NCBI RefSeq assembly: GCF_014647915.1
Contig: NZ_BMQC01000002.1
Coordinates: forward strand, 1-64,000
Reading direction: 5' to 3'
Length of the DNA stretch: 64,000 nucleotides
Source: Pilimelia terevasa
GTDB taxonomy: Bacteria > Actinomycetota > Actinomycetes > Mycobacteriales > Micromonosporaceae
Below are positions 51,034-60,167 of this stretch, in pieces. Numbering within the stretch: position 1 is the first letter of the stretch; each line of letters opens with the position of its first letter. A program made the translations under genes and the position numbers. The notes beneath the pieces are model-generated. The model made no database searches. It saw nothing but the letters and a program-made list of their open reading frames with translations, and was not told the origin of the DNA.

Positions 51034-53583
51034 TCAGAGGCCGCAGGCGATCACCAGGTCGTCGGTGCGGCCCGGGCGCAGCTCCAGCGTGCCGATCCGG
51101 CCGGCCGCGCGCAGGTCGTCCAGCGCGCTGGCCAGGACCGCCAGCGCGGCGTCCGGGCCGAGCGCCTCGGCGACCGGGACCGCCGCCTTCATCGAGAGCT
51201 GCCGCTGCGACTTGGCCCGGCGCACCTGGCCCAGCGCCTCGCGCACCGTGTCGAAGACCGCCGTGTCCCCGGTGCCGCCGAACCGGGCCACCTCGTGCGT
51301 CGTCGGCCACGGCGCGGTGTGCACCGAGCCGCCGCGCCACCAGGACCAGACCTCCTCGGTCACGTACGGCAGGTACGGCGCGAACAGCCGCAGCAGCACC
51401 GACAGCGCGTTGGCCAGCGCCGCCCGCGCCGACTCGGCGCCCGGGTCGCCGGCCGGCCCGTACGCGCGGTCCTTGACCAGTTCGATGTAGTCGTCGCAGA
51501 AGGTCCAGAAGAACTGCTCGGCGGCCGTCAGCCCGCCCGTGTGGTCGTACCGCGCCAGCGCCGTCGTCGCCGCGTCCACGGCGGCGGCCAGCGCGGCGAG
51601 CATCCCCCGGTCCAGCGGGGCGGTCGCCGGGCGGCGCAGGGCGTCGGCGGCCCCGAGCCCGAGCACGAACCGGGAGGCGTGCAGCAGCTTGGTGGCCAGC
51701 CGCCGGCCGACCTTCATCTGCCCCTCGTCGAACGCCAGGTCGGTCCCCGGCCGCCCGCACGCCGCCCAGTACCGCACCGCGTCGGCGCCGTGCCGCTCCA
51801 GCAGGTCCACCGGCGTCGTCGCGTTGCCCCGGGACTTGGACATCTTCTTGCGGTCGGGGTCCAGGATCCAGCCGGAGAGGACGGCGTGCCGCCACGGCAG
51901 GACGTCCAGCTCGGCGTGCGCGCGCAGGACCGTGGCGAACAGCCAGGTCCTGATGATCTCGTGTGCCTGGGGGCGCAGGTCCATCGGGAACACCCGCGCG
52001 AACAGGTCGGGGTCGCGCTCCCAGCCGCCCGCGATCTGCGGCGTCAGCGACGACGTCGCCCAGGTGTCCAGGACGTCGGGGTCGGCCACGAACCCGCCCG
52101 GCTGGCCGCGGTCGCCCGCGGTGAACCCCGGCGGCACGTCCGCGGCCGGGTCGACCGGCAGCGCCGACTCGTGCGGCAGGATCGGCCGCGCGTACTCGGG
52201 CACGCCGTCGTCGCCCAGCCGGTACCAGACCGGGATCGGCACCCCGAAGAAGCGCTGCCGGCTGACCAGCCAGTCGCCGGTCAGCCCCTGCACCCAGTGG
52301 GCGTACCGGTGCCGCATGTGCTCCGGCGTCCAGGCCAGTTCCCGCCCGCGGGCCAGCAGCGCGTCGCGCAGCCCGGCGTCCCGGCCGCCGTTGCGCAGGT
52401 ACCACTGGCGGCTCGCCACGATCTCCAGCGGCCGGTCGCCCTTCTCGTAGAACTTCACCGGGTGGGTGAGCGCCCGCGGCTCCCCGATGAGCGCCAGCGC
52501 CTCCGCCAGCGCGCTGACGATCTCGCGGCGGGCGCGGTTGACGGTGGCGCCGGCCAGCGGCGCGTACACCGCGGCCGGCACCCCCGGCGGCGGCTCGGCG
52601 ACGAAGTGCCCGTCCCGGCCGACGACCACGCGGGTCTCCAGGTCCAGCTCCCGCCACCAGGTGACGTCGGCCAGGTCGCCGAACGTGCACACCATCACCA
52701 GCCCGGTGCCCTTGTCGGGGTCGGCCAGCGGGTGCGCCCGGACCGGGACCTCCACGTCGAACAGCGGGGTCCGCGCCACCCCGCCGACCAGCAGCGCGTA
52801 CCGCGGGTCGTCGGGGTGGCAGACCAGCGCCACGCAGGCGGGCAGCAGCTCGGGGCGGGTGGTGTCGGCGAAGATCGGGCCGGTCGGGCCGGCGAACTTG
52901 AGCCGGTGGTAGGCGCCGGGGCGCTCGCGGTCCTCCAACTCGGCCTGCGCGACCGCGGTCTGGAAGCCGACGTCCCACAGGGTGGGCGCCTCGGCGGTGT
53001 ACGCCTCGCCCCGGCCGGCCGCCCGCAGGAAGGCCCGCTGCGCCGCGGCCCGCGCCGCCGCGCCGATGGTGGTGTACGACAGCGACCAGTCCACGGACAG
53101 CCCGAGCCGTTGCCACAGGTCCTCGAAGACGGCCTCGTCGGCGACGGTGAGCTGGCCGCACAGGTCGACGAAGTTGCGCCGGGAGACGGCCCGCGGCGGG
53201 TCGAACGGCGCGTCGGGAGCGGTCAGCTCCGGGTCGTGGGGCAGCGACGGGTCGCACCGGACGCCGTACACGGCCTGGACGCGGCGCTCGGTCGGCAGCC
53301 CGTTGTCGTCCCAGCCCATCGGGTAGAAGACGGCCTTGCCGCGCATCCGCTGGAAGCGGGCGACGATGTCGGTGTGGGTGTAGGAGTACACGTGCCCGAT
53401 GTGCAGCGAGCCGGAGACCGTGGGCGGCGGGGTGTCGATGCTGAACACCTCGGCGCGCGGGCGGGTGCGGTCGAAGGCGTACGTGCCGTCCTCCCGCCAG
53501 CGGCGGGACCACGTCTCCTCCAGGCCGTCGACCGTGGGGCGCTCCGGCGGCTGGCCGGGTCGCCGGGGCGTCGCATCCGTCAT
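51034..53583 (-). CDS. valS: Valyl-tRNA synthetase
   Basis: 849 residues. Class I motifs: HIGH in SGSLHIGHVYSY, KMSKS in DRKKMSKSRGN; the editing-domain and anticodon-binding regions are in order (ILPHESALPV, VTEEVWSWW). The N-terminus with WDDNGLPTERRVQ belongs to the archaeal-like valS group common in actinobacteria, without the long C-terminal coiled-coil of E. coli ValS. ATG at 53583. Confidence 0.95.
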   Translation of the reverse strand: MTDATPRRPGQPPERPTVDGLEETWSRRWREDGTYAFDRTRPRAEVFSIDTPPPTVSGSLHIGHVYSYTHTDIVARFQRMRGKAVFYPMGWDDNGLPTERRVQAVYGVRCDPSLPHDPELTAPDAPFDPPRAVSRRNFVDLCGQLTVADEAVFEDLWQRLGLSVDWSLSYTTIGAAARAAAQRAFLRAAGRGEAYTAEAPTLWDVGFQTAVAQAELEDRERPGAYHRLKFAGPTGPIFADTTRPELLPACVALVCHPDDPRYALLVGGVARTPLFDVEVPVRAHPLADPDKGTGLVMVCTFGDLADVTWWRELDLETRVVVGRDGHFVAEPPPGVPAAVYAPLAGATVNRARREIVSALAEALALIGEPRALTHPVKFYEKGDRPLEIVASRQWYLRNGGRDAGLRDALLARGRELAWTPEHMRHRYAHWVQGLTGDWLVSRQRFFGVPIPVWYRLGDDGVPEYARPILPHESALPVDPAADVPPGFTAGDRGQPGGFVADPDVLDTWATSSLTPQIAGGWERDPDLFARVFPMDLRPQAHEIIRTWLFATVLRAHAELDVLPWRHAVLSGWILDPDRKKMSKSRGNATTPVDLLERHGADAVRYWAACGRPGTDLAFDEGQMKVGRRLATKLLHASRFVLGLGAADALRRPATAPLDRGMLAALAAAVDAATTALARYDHTGGLTAAEQFFWTFCDDYIELVKDRAYGPAGDPGAESARAALANALSVLLRLFAPYLPYVTEEVWSWWRGGSVHTAPWPTTHEVARFGGTGDTAVFDTVREALGQVRRAKSQRQLSMKAAVPVAEALGPDAALAVLASALDDLRAAGRIGTLELRPGRTDDLVIACGL

Positions 53584-54003
53584 GCCGGGATGGTACGGGC
53601 GGGCGGGGCGCCGGGCGGGTGATTAAACCCGGCACCGCGCCCGCGGGTGACGCGGCGCGTCGTCGTGGCGACCTGTACCCCGGCGACCAGAGGGGAGAGC
53701 GCGGGGGGCGGCGCAGGGCCCCGTCGGCGCGCCTGCCGTGGGAGCCCCGCGCCGCCCGGTGATGCGGGCCACGCGATGGGTGGGTGGGTGGCCCGCAGGT
53801 CCGTGCCGGCCGGGTGGCCCGCCGACGTGGGGACGCGTCCCTGCCGCCGCCCGTCCACGCCGAGGTCACCTCGGATTTAGGTAGAGCGATATATTCGGCG
53901 ATGCACCTCGCCCGTGTCGATGCGGGGCGCTCCGGCCGTCGCCTCCGGCCCCCGGTTCACAGAATGGACGTCGCGCTGACGGTCCCGGTGAGCTGCGCGG
54001 ACT
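53584..54003. other. Intergenic region upstream of valS
   Basis: I see no gene. The stretch 53871-53902 is markedly AT-rich for this genome (around TTTAGGTAGAGCGATATATT) and may hold a promoter, but there is no well-matched -35/-10 pair for valS, which reads the other way from 53583. Confidence 0.4.
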
Positions 54004-54528
54004 CTAGCGGTTCACAGTCTCGTGGGTAAGTAGCCAAGTTTTCACTGATGTACCCCAGCGGTAGCCGCCGAGGGAGCCGTCGCTGCGCAGTACCCGGTGA
54101 CAAGGGACGAAAAGGGCGGCCGCGTTGCGGGCGCAGGCAGCCGCCGCCGCCCGCACGGCCGCCGGGCGCCCGGCCCGCGCCGCGAAGGCGGTGTAGCTCT
54201 CCGGCTCCCCGGCCCGGATGTCGCGCATCACGTCCCACGCGCGCGCCATGAAGTCGCCGCCCGCGCGCTGCCGGACCCGTACCCGGTCGAGCGCGGCCAG
54301 GTCGCCGTCGAAGTACGCGGCCACCTCCGCGCCGACCGCGCCGGCGTCGCCGCACGGGCGCAGCGCGCCGCGCAGCGCCGGGTGGACCAGGTGCAGCAGG
54401 TCCGCCGGCTCGCCGGTGAACCCCGACGCGCGCACCTCGCCGCCGGAGGCCAGGACGGTCAGCGGGCCGAGCGGCGTCGGCACGGTCAGCAGGTCGAGGG
54501 TCATCGGGTGCTCCCGTTCGTCGGTCAT
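54004..54528 (-). CDS. ogt: Methylated-DNA-[protein]-cysteine S-methyltransferase
   Basis: 174 residues. The active-site motif is PCHRV (normally in a PCHRVV/I context), preceded by helix-turn-helix and ARNAAALFV, and followed by GSLGGYRWG. It removes O6-alkyl groups from guanine in one suicidal transfer. The ATG at 54528 overlaps the ada-alkA stop by four bases, so the two are coupled; an internal ATG at 54504 is an alternative start. Confidence 0.92.
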   Translation of the reverse strand: MTDEREHPMTLDLLTVPTPLGPLTVLASGGEVRASGFTGEPADLLHLVHPALRGALRPCGDAGAVGAEVAAYFDGDLAALDRVRVRQRAGGDFMARAWDVMRDIRAGEPESYTAFAARAGRPAAVRAAAAACARNAAALFVPCHRVLRSDGSLGGYRWGTSVKTWLLTHETVNR

Positions 54529-56063
54529 GCGGCTCTCCAGAGGTGCATCAGGGCGTAGCCGCGCCACGGCCGCCAGGCGGCGGCGCGGTCGGCGAGCGCG
54601 GCGGGGGAGTCGGGCAGCCCCAGCGCCCGCGCGCCGCGCCGGGCGCCCAGGTCGGTGGGGAGGAAGGCGTCCGGGTCGCCGAGCGCGCGCAGCGCCACGT
54701 AGCCGGCGGTCCACGGCCCGATGCCGGGCAGGGCCAGCAGGCCGGCGCGCACCTCGTCCCGGTCGGCGCCGGGGTCCAGGCGCAGGCGGCCCTCGGCGAC
54801 GGCGGCGGCCAGTGCCCGGACGCCCGCCCGCCGCGCCGCCGGCATCCGCAGGGCGGCGTCGGGCAGGCCGGCCACCTGCGCCGCGGCCGGGAACGCCGCC
54901 AGCGCCGCCGCACCTGCCGGCCCCGCGTCCGCCGGCTCCGTGCCTGCCGGCTCTGTGCCTGCCGGCTTCGCACCTGCCGGGTCCGTGCCCGCCGGCTCCG
55001 CACCGGCCGGCTCGGCGCGGGGGGTGCCGGCCGCCGCCGCGACGATCCGGGCCAGGACCGCCCGGGCCGCGGACACGGCGACCTGCTGGCCGACGATGGC
55101 CCGGACCGCCAGCTCGAACCCGTCCGCCGCCCGGGGAACCCGCACCCCGGGGGCCGCGGCGACCGCGGCGGCGAGCGCCGGGTCGGCGGCCAGCACGTGG
55201 TCGACCGCCACCGGGTCGGCGTCCAGGTCGCACAGCCGCCGGCAGCGCGCCACGGCCGGCGCGAGGTCGCGGACGTCGGCCAGGCGCAGCGTCGCGCCGA
55301 CGTGGCCCTCGCCGGGCGTCAGGCTCACCTCGGCCGGCCCGTGCGGCAGGGCCAGCGCGCGCCGGTACGTGCCCGGTGTCACCTGCTCCACGCCCGGGAC
55401 CGCCCGCGCGCCGAGGTAGGCCAGCAGCGCGTCGGCGTGCAGCGGGGCGCGGTGGGCCAGGCGGAGGGTGAGCGTCCCCGGCGCCGGTACCGCCGCCCGC
55501 CGCCGGGCCGCCTCCCGCAGCGCCGAGGGCGTGGCCGCGTACACCGCCGCGACCGTCTCGTTGAACTGCCGCACACTGCCGAACCCGGCCGCGAACGCGA
55601 TCTCGGCGAGTCCCAGGTCCGTGGACTCGATCAGCGTGCGGGCCGTCTGCGCCCGCTGGGACCGGGCCAGCGCCAGCGGCCCCGCGCCCAGCTCCTCGGT
55701 GAGCAGCCGGTGCAGGTGCCGGGTCGTGTAGCCGAGCCGGGCGGCGAGCCCCGGCACGCCCTCGCGGTCGACCAGGCCGTCCCCGATCAGCCGCATCGCC
55801 CGCCCCACCGTGTCGGCCCGCCCGTCCCACTCGGGCGAGCCGGGCGCGGCGTCCGGGCGGCAGCGCCGGCAGGCGCGGAAGCCGGCCCGCTGGGCCGCCG
55901 CGGCCGAGGGGTAGAAGCGCACGTTGCGCTCCTGCGGCGTCGTCGCCGGGCAGGACGGCCGGCAGTAGATCCGGGTCGAGGTCACGGCCGTGTAGAACCA
56001 GCCGTCGAACCGGGGGTCCCGGCTGTCGACGGCCCGGTAGCAGCGGGCGAAATCCAACTCCAC
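54525..56063 (-). CDS. Ada-AlkA fusion: methyl-sensing regulator with 3-methyladenine glycosylase
   Basis: 512 residues from a GTG at 56063. Residues 1-75 are the Ada zinc domain with four cysteines (CRPSCPATTPQ, then RACRRC). Residues 85-180 are an AraC helix-turn-helix (GLAEIAFAAGFGSVRQFNE). The rest is an AlkA glycosylase with the helix-hairpin-helix ALPGIGPWTAGY and catalytic Asp in PTDLG. A Pro-Ala-Gly-Thr-Glu repeat (about 355-385) interrupts the glycosylase half. It senses phosphotriester methylation and excises alkylated bases. Confidence 0.92.
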   Translation of the reverse strand: MELDFARCYRAVDSRDPRFDGWFYTAVTSTRIYCRPSCPATTPQERNVRFYPSAAAAQRAGFRACRRCRPDAAPGSPEWDGRADTVGRAMRLIGDGLVDREGVPGLAARLGYTTRHLHRLLTEELGAGPLALARSQRAQTARTLIESTDLGLAEIAFAAGFGSVRQFNETVAAVYAATPSALREAARRRAAVPAPGTLTLRLAHRAPLHADALLAYLGARAVPGVEQVTPGTYRRALALPHGPAEVSLTPGEGHVGATLRLADVRDLAPAVARCRRLCDLDADPVAVDHVLAADPALAAAVAAAPGVRVPRAADGFELAVRAIVGQQVAVSAARAVLARIVAAAAGTPRAEPAGAEPAGTDPAGAKPAGTEPAGTEPADAGPAGAAALAAFPAAAQVAGLPDAALRMPAARRAGVRALAAAVAEGRLRLDPGADRDEVRAGLLALPGIGPWTAGYVALRALGDPDAFLPTDLGARRGARALGLPDSPAALADRAAAWRPWRGYALMHLWRAA

Positions 56064-56216
56064 GACACCGATACTGCCCGGCCCGGCCCCCCGGTGGCTC
56101 GCGGGATTCGGACGTGACCGTGCGCGGCGCCCGCGGCTAGGCTCGACCGGCGGGGTGCACGGGCGGCGCGCTGCTGTGCCCCCAACCACGCGGCCCGCAC
56201 CCGGGGGAGGTCAGCG

Positions 56217-56870
56217 ATGCGCCTGGCGGCCGGCGTCGGCGGTCTCCTGCTCGCGGCGGGCCTGCTCGGCATGGTCGTCGCCGACCTGTCGGCCGGGCTG
56301 CCCGCCTTCGTCAGCGAGGCCGGCACCGCGCTCGCCCCGGCCCCGGCGCTGTACCGGCACGGCCTGCTGGCCGCCGCCCTCGGCATCGCCGGGCTCGCCT
56401 ACGCCCTGCACCGCGCCGCCGTCGCCGGCCCCGGCACCGCGGGCCGGGCCGCGCCGGCCGCCCTCGCCCTGGCCGCCCCCCTCGCCGCCGTCTCCGGCGC
56501 GGTGGCGTGCAGCGCGCGCTGCCCCCTGCCGCCGTACGAGCGCACCACCGCCGCCGACCTCGTCCACGCGGGCGCCAGCATCGCCGCCTGCGCCGCCATC
56601 GCGCTCGCCATGCTCGTCCTGGCCCGGCAGGCCGCCGACGCCGCGCTCCGCCGCCGCACGGCCGCCGCCGCCGCGGTCGCTGTGCCGCTGTTCGCGGCGG
56701 TGGCGGTGTGCCTGCTGGCCGTCGGCCGGGCGACGGTCACGGGGCTGTGCGAGCGCGCCGCGCTGGGCGCCGCGGTCGCCTGGCTGCTGTACCTCGCCTG
56801 GCATCTCGCGCGGCGCCGCCACCCGGCCGCGCGCCGGGTCGGCCCGGCCCAGGTCGGCGCGGCCCCGTAA
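56217..56870 (+). CDS. DUF998-type membrane protein
   Basis: 217 residues with about six membrane segments (GVGGLLLAAGLLGMVVADL first). The pattern LYRHGLLAAALGIAGLAYA fits DUF998. No charged catalytic residues stand out. ATG at 56217 with GGAGGT upstream. Function unknown. Confidence 0.65.
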   Translation: MRLAAGVGGLLLAAGLLGMVVADLSAGLPAFVSEAGTALAPAPALYRHGLLAAALGIAGLAYALHRAAVAGPGTAGRAAPAALALAAPLAAVSGAVACSARCPLPPYERTTAADLVHAGASIAACAAIALAMLVLARQAADAALRRRTAAAAAVAVPLFAAVAVCLLAVGRATVTGLCERAALGAAVAWLLYLAWHLARRRHPAARRVGPAQVGAAP

Positions 56871-56881
56871 GCTCGTCCGAC

Positions 56882-57985
56882 GTGAGCCTCACCATCGGTA
56901 TCGTCGGCCTGCCCAACGTCGGCAAGAGCACGCTGTTCAACGCGCTGACCCGCAACGACGTGCTCGCGGCGAACTACCCGTTCGCCACCATCGAGCCCAA
57001 CGTCGGCGTCGTCGGCCTGCCCGACGCGCGACTGGACCGGCTCGCCGAGATCTTCGGCTCCGAGAAGATCGTGCCCGCCCCGGTGTCGTTCGTCGACATC
57101 GCCGGCCTGGTGCGCGGCGCCTCGCAGGGGCAGGGCCGCGGCAACGCGTTCCTGGCCAACATCCGCGACGCCAGCGCGATCTGCCAGGTGGTCCGCGCCT
57201 TCTCCGACCCCAACGTCGTCCACGTCGACGGCAAGGTCTCGCCCGCCGACGACATCGAGACGATCAACACGGAGCTGATCCTCGCCGACCTCCAGACCGT
57301 CGAGAAGGCCCTGCCCCGCCTCCAGAAGGAGGCCAAGCTCCGCAAGGACCGGGCGGCCGTGGTCGCCGCCGCCGAGGCCGCCGCCGCGCTCCTGGACTCC
57401 GGCCGCACCCTGTACGCCGGGGCGGCCGAGGCGGGCATCGACGTCGAGGCGCTGCGCGAGCTGCACCTGCTGACCACCAAGCCGTTCCTGTACGTCTTCA
57501 ACGTCGACGAGGACGAACTGGGCAACGCCGCCTTCCTGGACGAACTGCGCGCCCTCGTGGCCCCCGCGGAGGCGGTCTTCATGGACGCCAAGGTCGAGTC
57601 CGAACTCATCGACCTCCCCGACGCCGAGGCGCGGGAGCTGCTGGAGTCGATCGGCCAGAGCGAGCCCGGGCTCCACCAGCTCATCCGCGTCGGCTTCGGC
57701 ACCCTGGGCCTCCAGACCTACCTGACGGCCGGGCCGAAGGAGGCCCGCGCGTGGACGGTACCGGTCGGCGCGACCGCCCCCGAGGCGGCCGGAGTGATCC
57801 ACTCCGACTTCCAGCGCGGGTTCATCAAGGCGGAGATCGTGTCGTACGACGACCTGGTGGCGGCAGGGTCGATGGCGGCGGCCAAGGCGGCGGGCAAGGT
57901 CCGCATGGAGGGCAAGGATTACACGATGCGCGACGGCGACGTGGTCGAGTTCCGCAGCGGACTAACGTCCGGCGCGAAGAAGTGA
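56882..57985 (+). CDS. ychF: Redox-regulated ATPase YchF
   Basis: 367 residues from a GTG at 56882. GLPNVGKSTLFNALT is the P-loop, FVDIAGLVRGAS is switch II and NVDEDELG replaces the G4 NKxD motif, giving ATP preference. The C-terminal TGS domain holds GVIHSDFQRGFIKAE. A universally conserved Obg-family ribosome-associated ATPase. Confidence 0.96.
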   Translation: MSLTIGIVGLPNVGKSTLFNALTRNDVLAANYPFATIEPNVGVVGLPDARLDRLAEIFGSEKIVPAPVSFVDIAGLVRGASQGQGRGNAFLANIRDASAICQVVRAFSDPNVVHVDGKVSPADDIETINTELILADLQTVEKALPRLQKEAKLRKDRAAVVAAAEAAAALLDSGRTLYAGAAEAGIDVEALRELHLLTTKPFLYVFNVDEDELGNAAFLDELRALVAPAEAVFMDAKVESELIDLPDAEARELLESIGQSEPGLHQLIRVGFGTLGLQTYLTAGPKEARAWTVPVGATAPEAAGVIHSDFQRGFIKAEIVSYDDLVAAGSMAAAKAAGKVRMEGKDYTMRDGDVVEFRSGLTSGAKK

Positions 57986-58040
57986 GCGACGCGGCCGTCC
58001 ACGTCGATCGGGTGTCCGAGCTCGCGTCGAGGGTCCAAGC

Positions 58041-60167
58041 ATGACGACCCAGGCTGCTTCCGAGATCGGCCTCGACCTAGAGCCTGTTGCCGGCGACAGA
58101 CTGGAGACCCGGTACGACGCGACCTTTGTGGCTCGCCTCGCACTGCGCGAAAAGCAGGTGCAACAGTCGTATCGGCCGATCATCCAGATCCACAAGTGGT
58201 TCGCGCGGCGGCCCGGGTCGGTCTTCCGTTCTCTGCTCCTGTCTGAGTTCGGTGACGGTCCCCTCGCCTCCGGCTACTTCACCGGGCATGCGATCCCCGG
58301 CGTGGTGGCCGACCCGTTCATGGGAGGCGGGACCACTGTGTTTGAGGCCGCGCGCCTCGGACTGAGCATCGTCGGCGGTGACGTGAACCCGATGGCCTTT
58401 TGGACCGTCCGCCAAGCGGTGTCCCCTCTTGACCTGGATGCCTTCCGCCTTCAAGCGAGCCGGGTCATCGCCGACGTCGAGGAGCAGATCGGGAATCTGT
58501 ACAAGACGACGTGCACCGAGTGCGCGGGGCCTGCCGAGGTCAAGTACTTCCACCACGTCAAGACTTGCGCCTGCCCGTCTTGCGGCGAGGAGGTGAACCT
58601 CTTCCCGGGTCTGCGGCTAGCGGAGGCCGTGCGGCACCCGCGGGAGGTGTATCACTGCCTCGGCTGCGACGCCCTCCGCGAGGTCGAGAAGGGCGACGCC
58701 GCCCGTTGCCCCGAGTGCGACTTCGACCTGAAAGAGCGTCCTACGAGCCGCGGCACGGCAACTTGCCGCCACTGCGGGGAGCGGTTCAAGTTCGCGTCCC
58801 TGCTGCAGCACCCACCGAAGCACCGCATGTTCGGCATGGAGTACCGGTGCGAGAACTGCTACCACACGGTCCAGGGCCGGCAGTTCAAGACCCCGGGCGC
58901 AGACGACCTCGCCCGGCTCGAGCGAGCGTCCGCGCTGTTGGAACAGTGGGGTGATGACCTCGTGATCCCGGACGACGCCGTCCAGCCCGGCGATGAGACC
59001 AACCGCCTGCACCGCTGGGGCTACAAGCGCTGGCGCGAGCTCTTCAGCGACCGCCAGCTTGTCGGACTCGGACTGCTCATGCAGCGTATTGGTAGGGTCG
59101 AGAACGAAGAGGTCAGGTACGCCCTTGCCACGGTATTCAGCGATTTCCTCCGGTACCAGAACCTGCTGTGCCGCTACGACAGCTACGCCCTCAAATGCCA
59201 GGACATCTTTGCCGTACACGGCTTCCCTGTCGCGCTGCTCGCGTGCGAGAACAGCCTTCTCGGCATCCCGAAGGTCGGCTCCGGGTCCTTCGTTCACTTC
59301 GTCGCCAAGTACGCGAAGGCCAAGGAGTACGCGAAGAGCCCCTACGAGACCGAGTACGTCGGCAATCGTAAGAGGGTGGTACCAATTAAAGAAGAGTCCA
59401 TCGAGGCGCCCCTCATGGACTCCGAGCCGCCTGCGGCCCCTCAGGGGGCGTGGCTCGCGGCAGCACCGTCCCAGGAGTTGGCGCTCCGACCGGACTCGTT
59501 GGATGGTGTCTTCACGGACCCGCCGTACTTCGACATGGTTCAGTACGCCGAGCTGATGGACTTTTGCTACGTCTGGCTTCGCAAATTCATGGGTGCGCGC
59601 GCCGAGTTCGCCGCGGAGTCGACGCGGACCGATGACGAGCTGACCGGCAACACGACGCGCCTGCGCGGCATGCAGGAGTTTGCCGGGGGTCTCAGCTTGG
59701 TCTTCTGCCGTATGTCGGAGGCGATGAAGCCAGGCGCACCCCTAGTCTTCACTTACCACCACAACGACTCGGAGGCCTACGTCCCGCTGATCATCGCGAT
59801 TCTCGACGCCGGTCTCACCTGCACGGCGACCTTGGTTGCCCCAGGAGAGATGTCGGCGTCGCTTCACATCGCCGGAACGAAGTCGTCGATCCTCGACTCC
59901 GTGTTTGTCTGTCGCGCCGAGGATCCGTCCTCACAGATCGGGAGCGTGGAGCAGAGGGTGGCGGCGGACGTCGAGGCCATGCGCAGGGTGCCTCACGAGC
60001 CCACGGAGGGCGACATCCTCTGCCTCCAGGCCGGGCACATCGCGGCGAGCGCAATTCGACTTCTCCGGGCCACGTGGGACAGGAATGAGCCGCTCGAGCG
60101 GCGATTCAAGATCGCGACCGAAGGGGTACGTACGGTACGAGCCGCCGAGGAGAAAATCATCAGATGA
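58041..60167 (+). CDS. DNA adenine-type methyltransferase of a restriction-modification system
   Basis: 708 residues. HKWFARRPGSVFR resembles the start of DUF1156 methylases, then the SAM site DPFMGGGTTVFEA and, 370 residues on, the catalytic DPPYFDMVQYAEL. Between them are three CxxC-type zinc ribbons (TCTECAG, CACPSCGEE, RCPECDFD, TCRHCGER). So it is an N6-adenine (or N4-cytosine) modification enzyme. GC content and codon use are lower than in the flanking genes. It overlaps the next gene by four bases (ATGA). Confidence 0.85.
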   Translation: MTTQAASEIGLDLEPVAGDRLETRYDATFVARLALREKQVQQSYRPIIQIHKWFARRPGSVFRSLLLSEFGDGPLASGYFTGHAIPGVVADPFMGGGTTVFEAARLGLSIVGGDVNPMAFWTVRQAVSPLDLDAFRLQASRVIADVEEQIGNLYKTTCTECAGPAEVKYFHHVKTCACPSCGEEVNLFPGLRLAEAVRHPREVYHCLGCDALREVEKGDAARCPECDFDLKERPTSRGTATCRHCGERFKFASLLQHPPKHRMFGMEYRCENCYHTVQGRQFKTPGADDLARLERASALLEQWGDDLVIPDDAVQPGDETNRLHRWGYKRWRELFSDRQLVGLGLLMQRIGRVENEEVRYALATVFSDFLRYQNLLCRYDSYALKCQDIFAVHGFPVALLACENSLLGIPKVGSGSFVHFVAKYAKAKEYAKSPYETEYVGNRKRVVPIKEESIEAPLMDSEPPAAPQGAWLAAAPSQELALRPDSLDGVFTDPPYFDMVQYAELMDFCYVWLRKFMGARAEFAAESTRTDDELTGNTTRLRGMQEFAGGLSLVFCRMSEAMKPGAPLVFTYHHNDSEAYVPLIIAILDAGLTCTATLVAPGEMSASLHIAGTKSSILDSVFVCRAEDPSSQIGSVEQRVAADVEAMRRVPHEPTEGDILCLQAGHIAASAIRLLRATWDRNEPLERRFKIATEGVRTVRAAEEKIIR

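Noticed and set aside
49811-53869. rmuC and valS read as one 1352-codon protein
   Set aside because: Each has its own start, stop region and complete domain set. The upstream part is an out-of-frame shadow of valS that merely joins rmuC without a stop.
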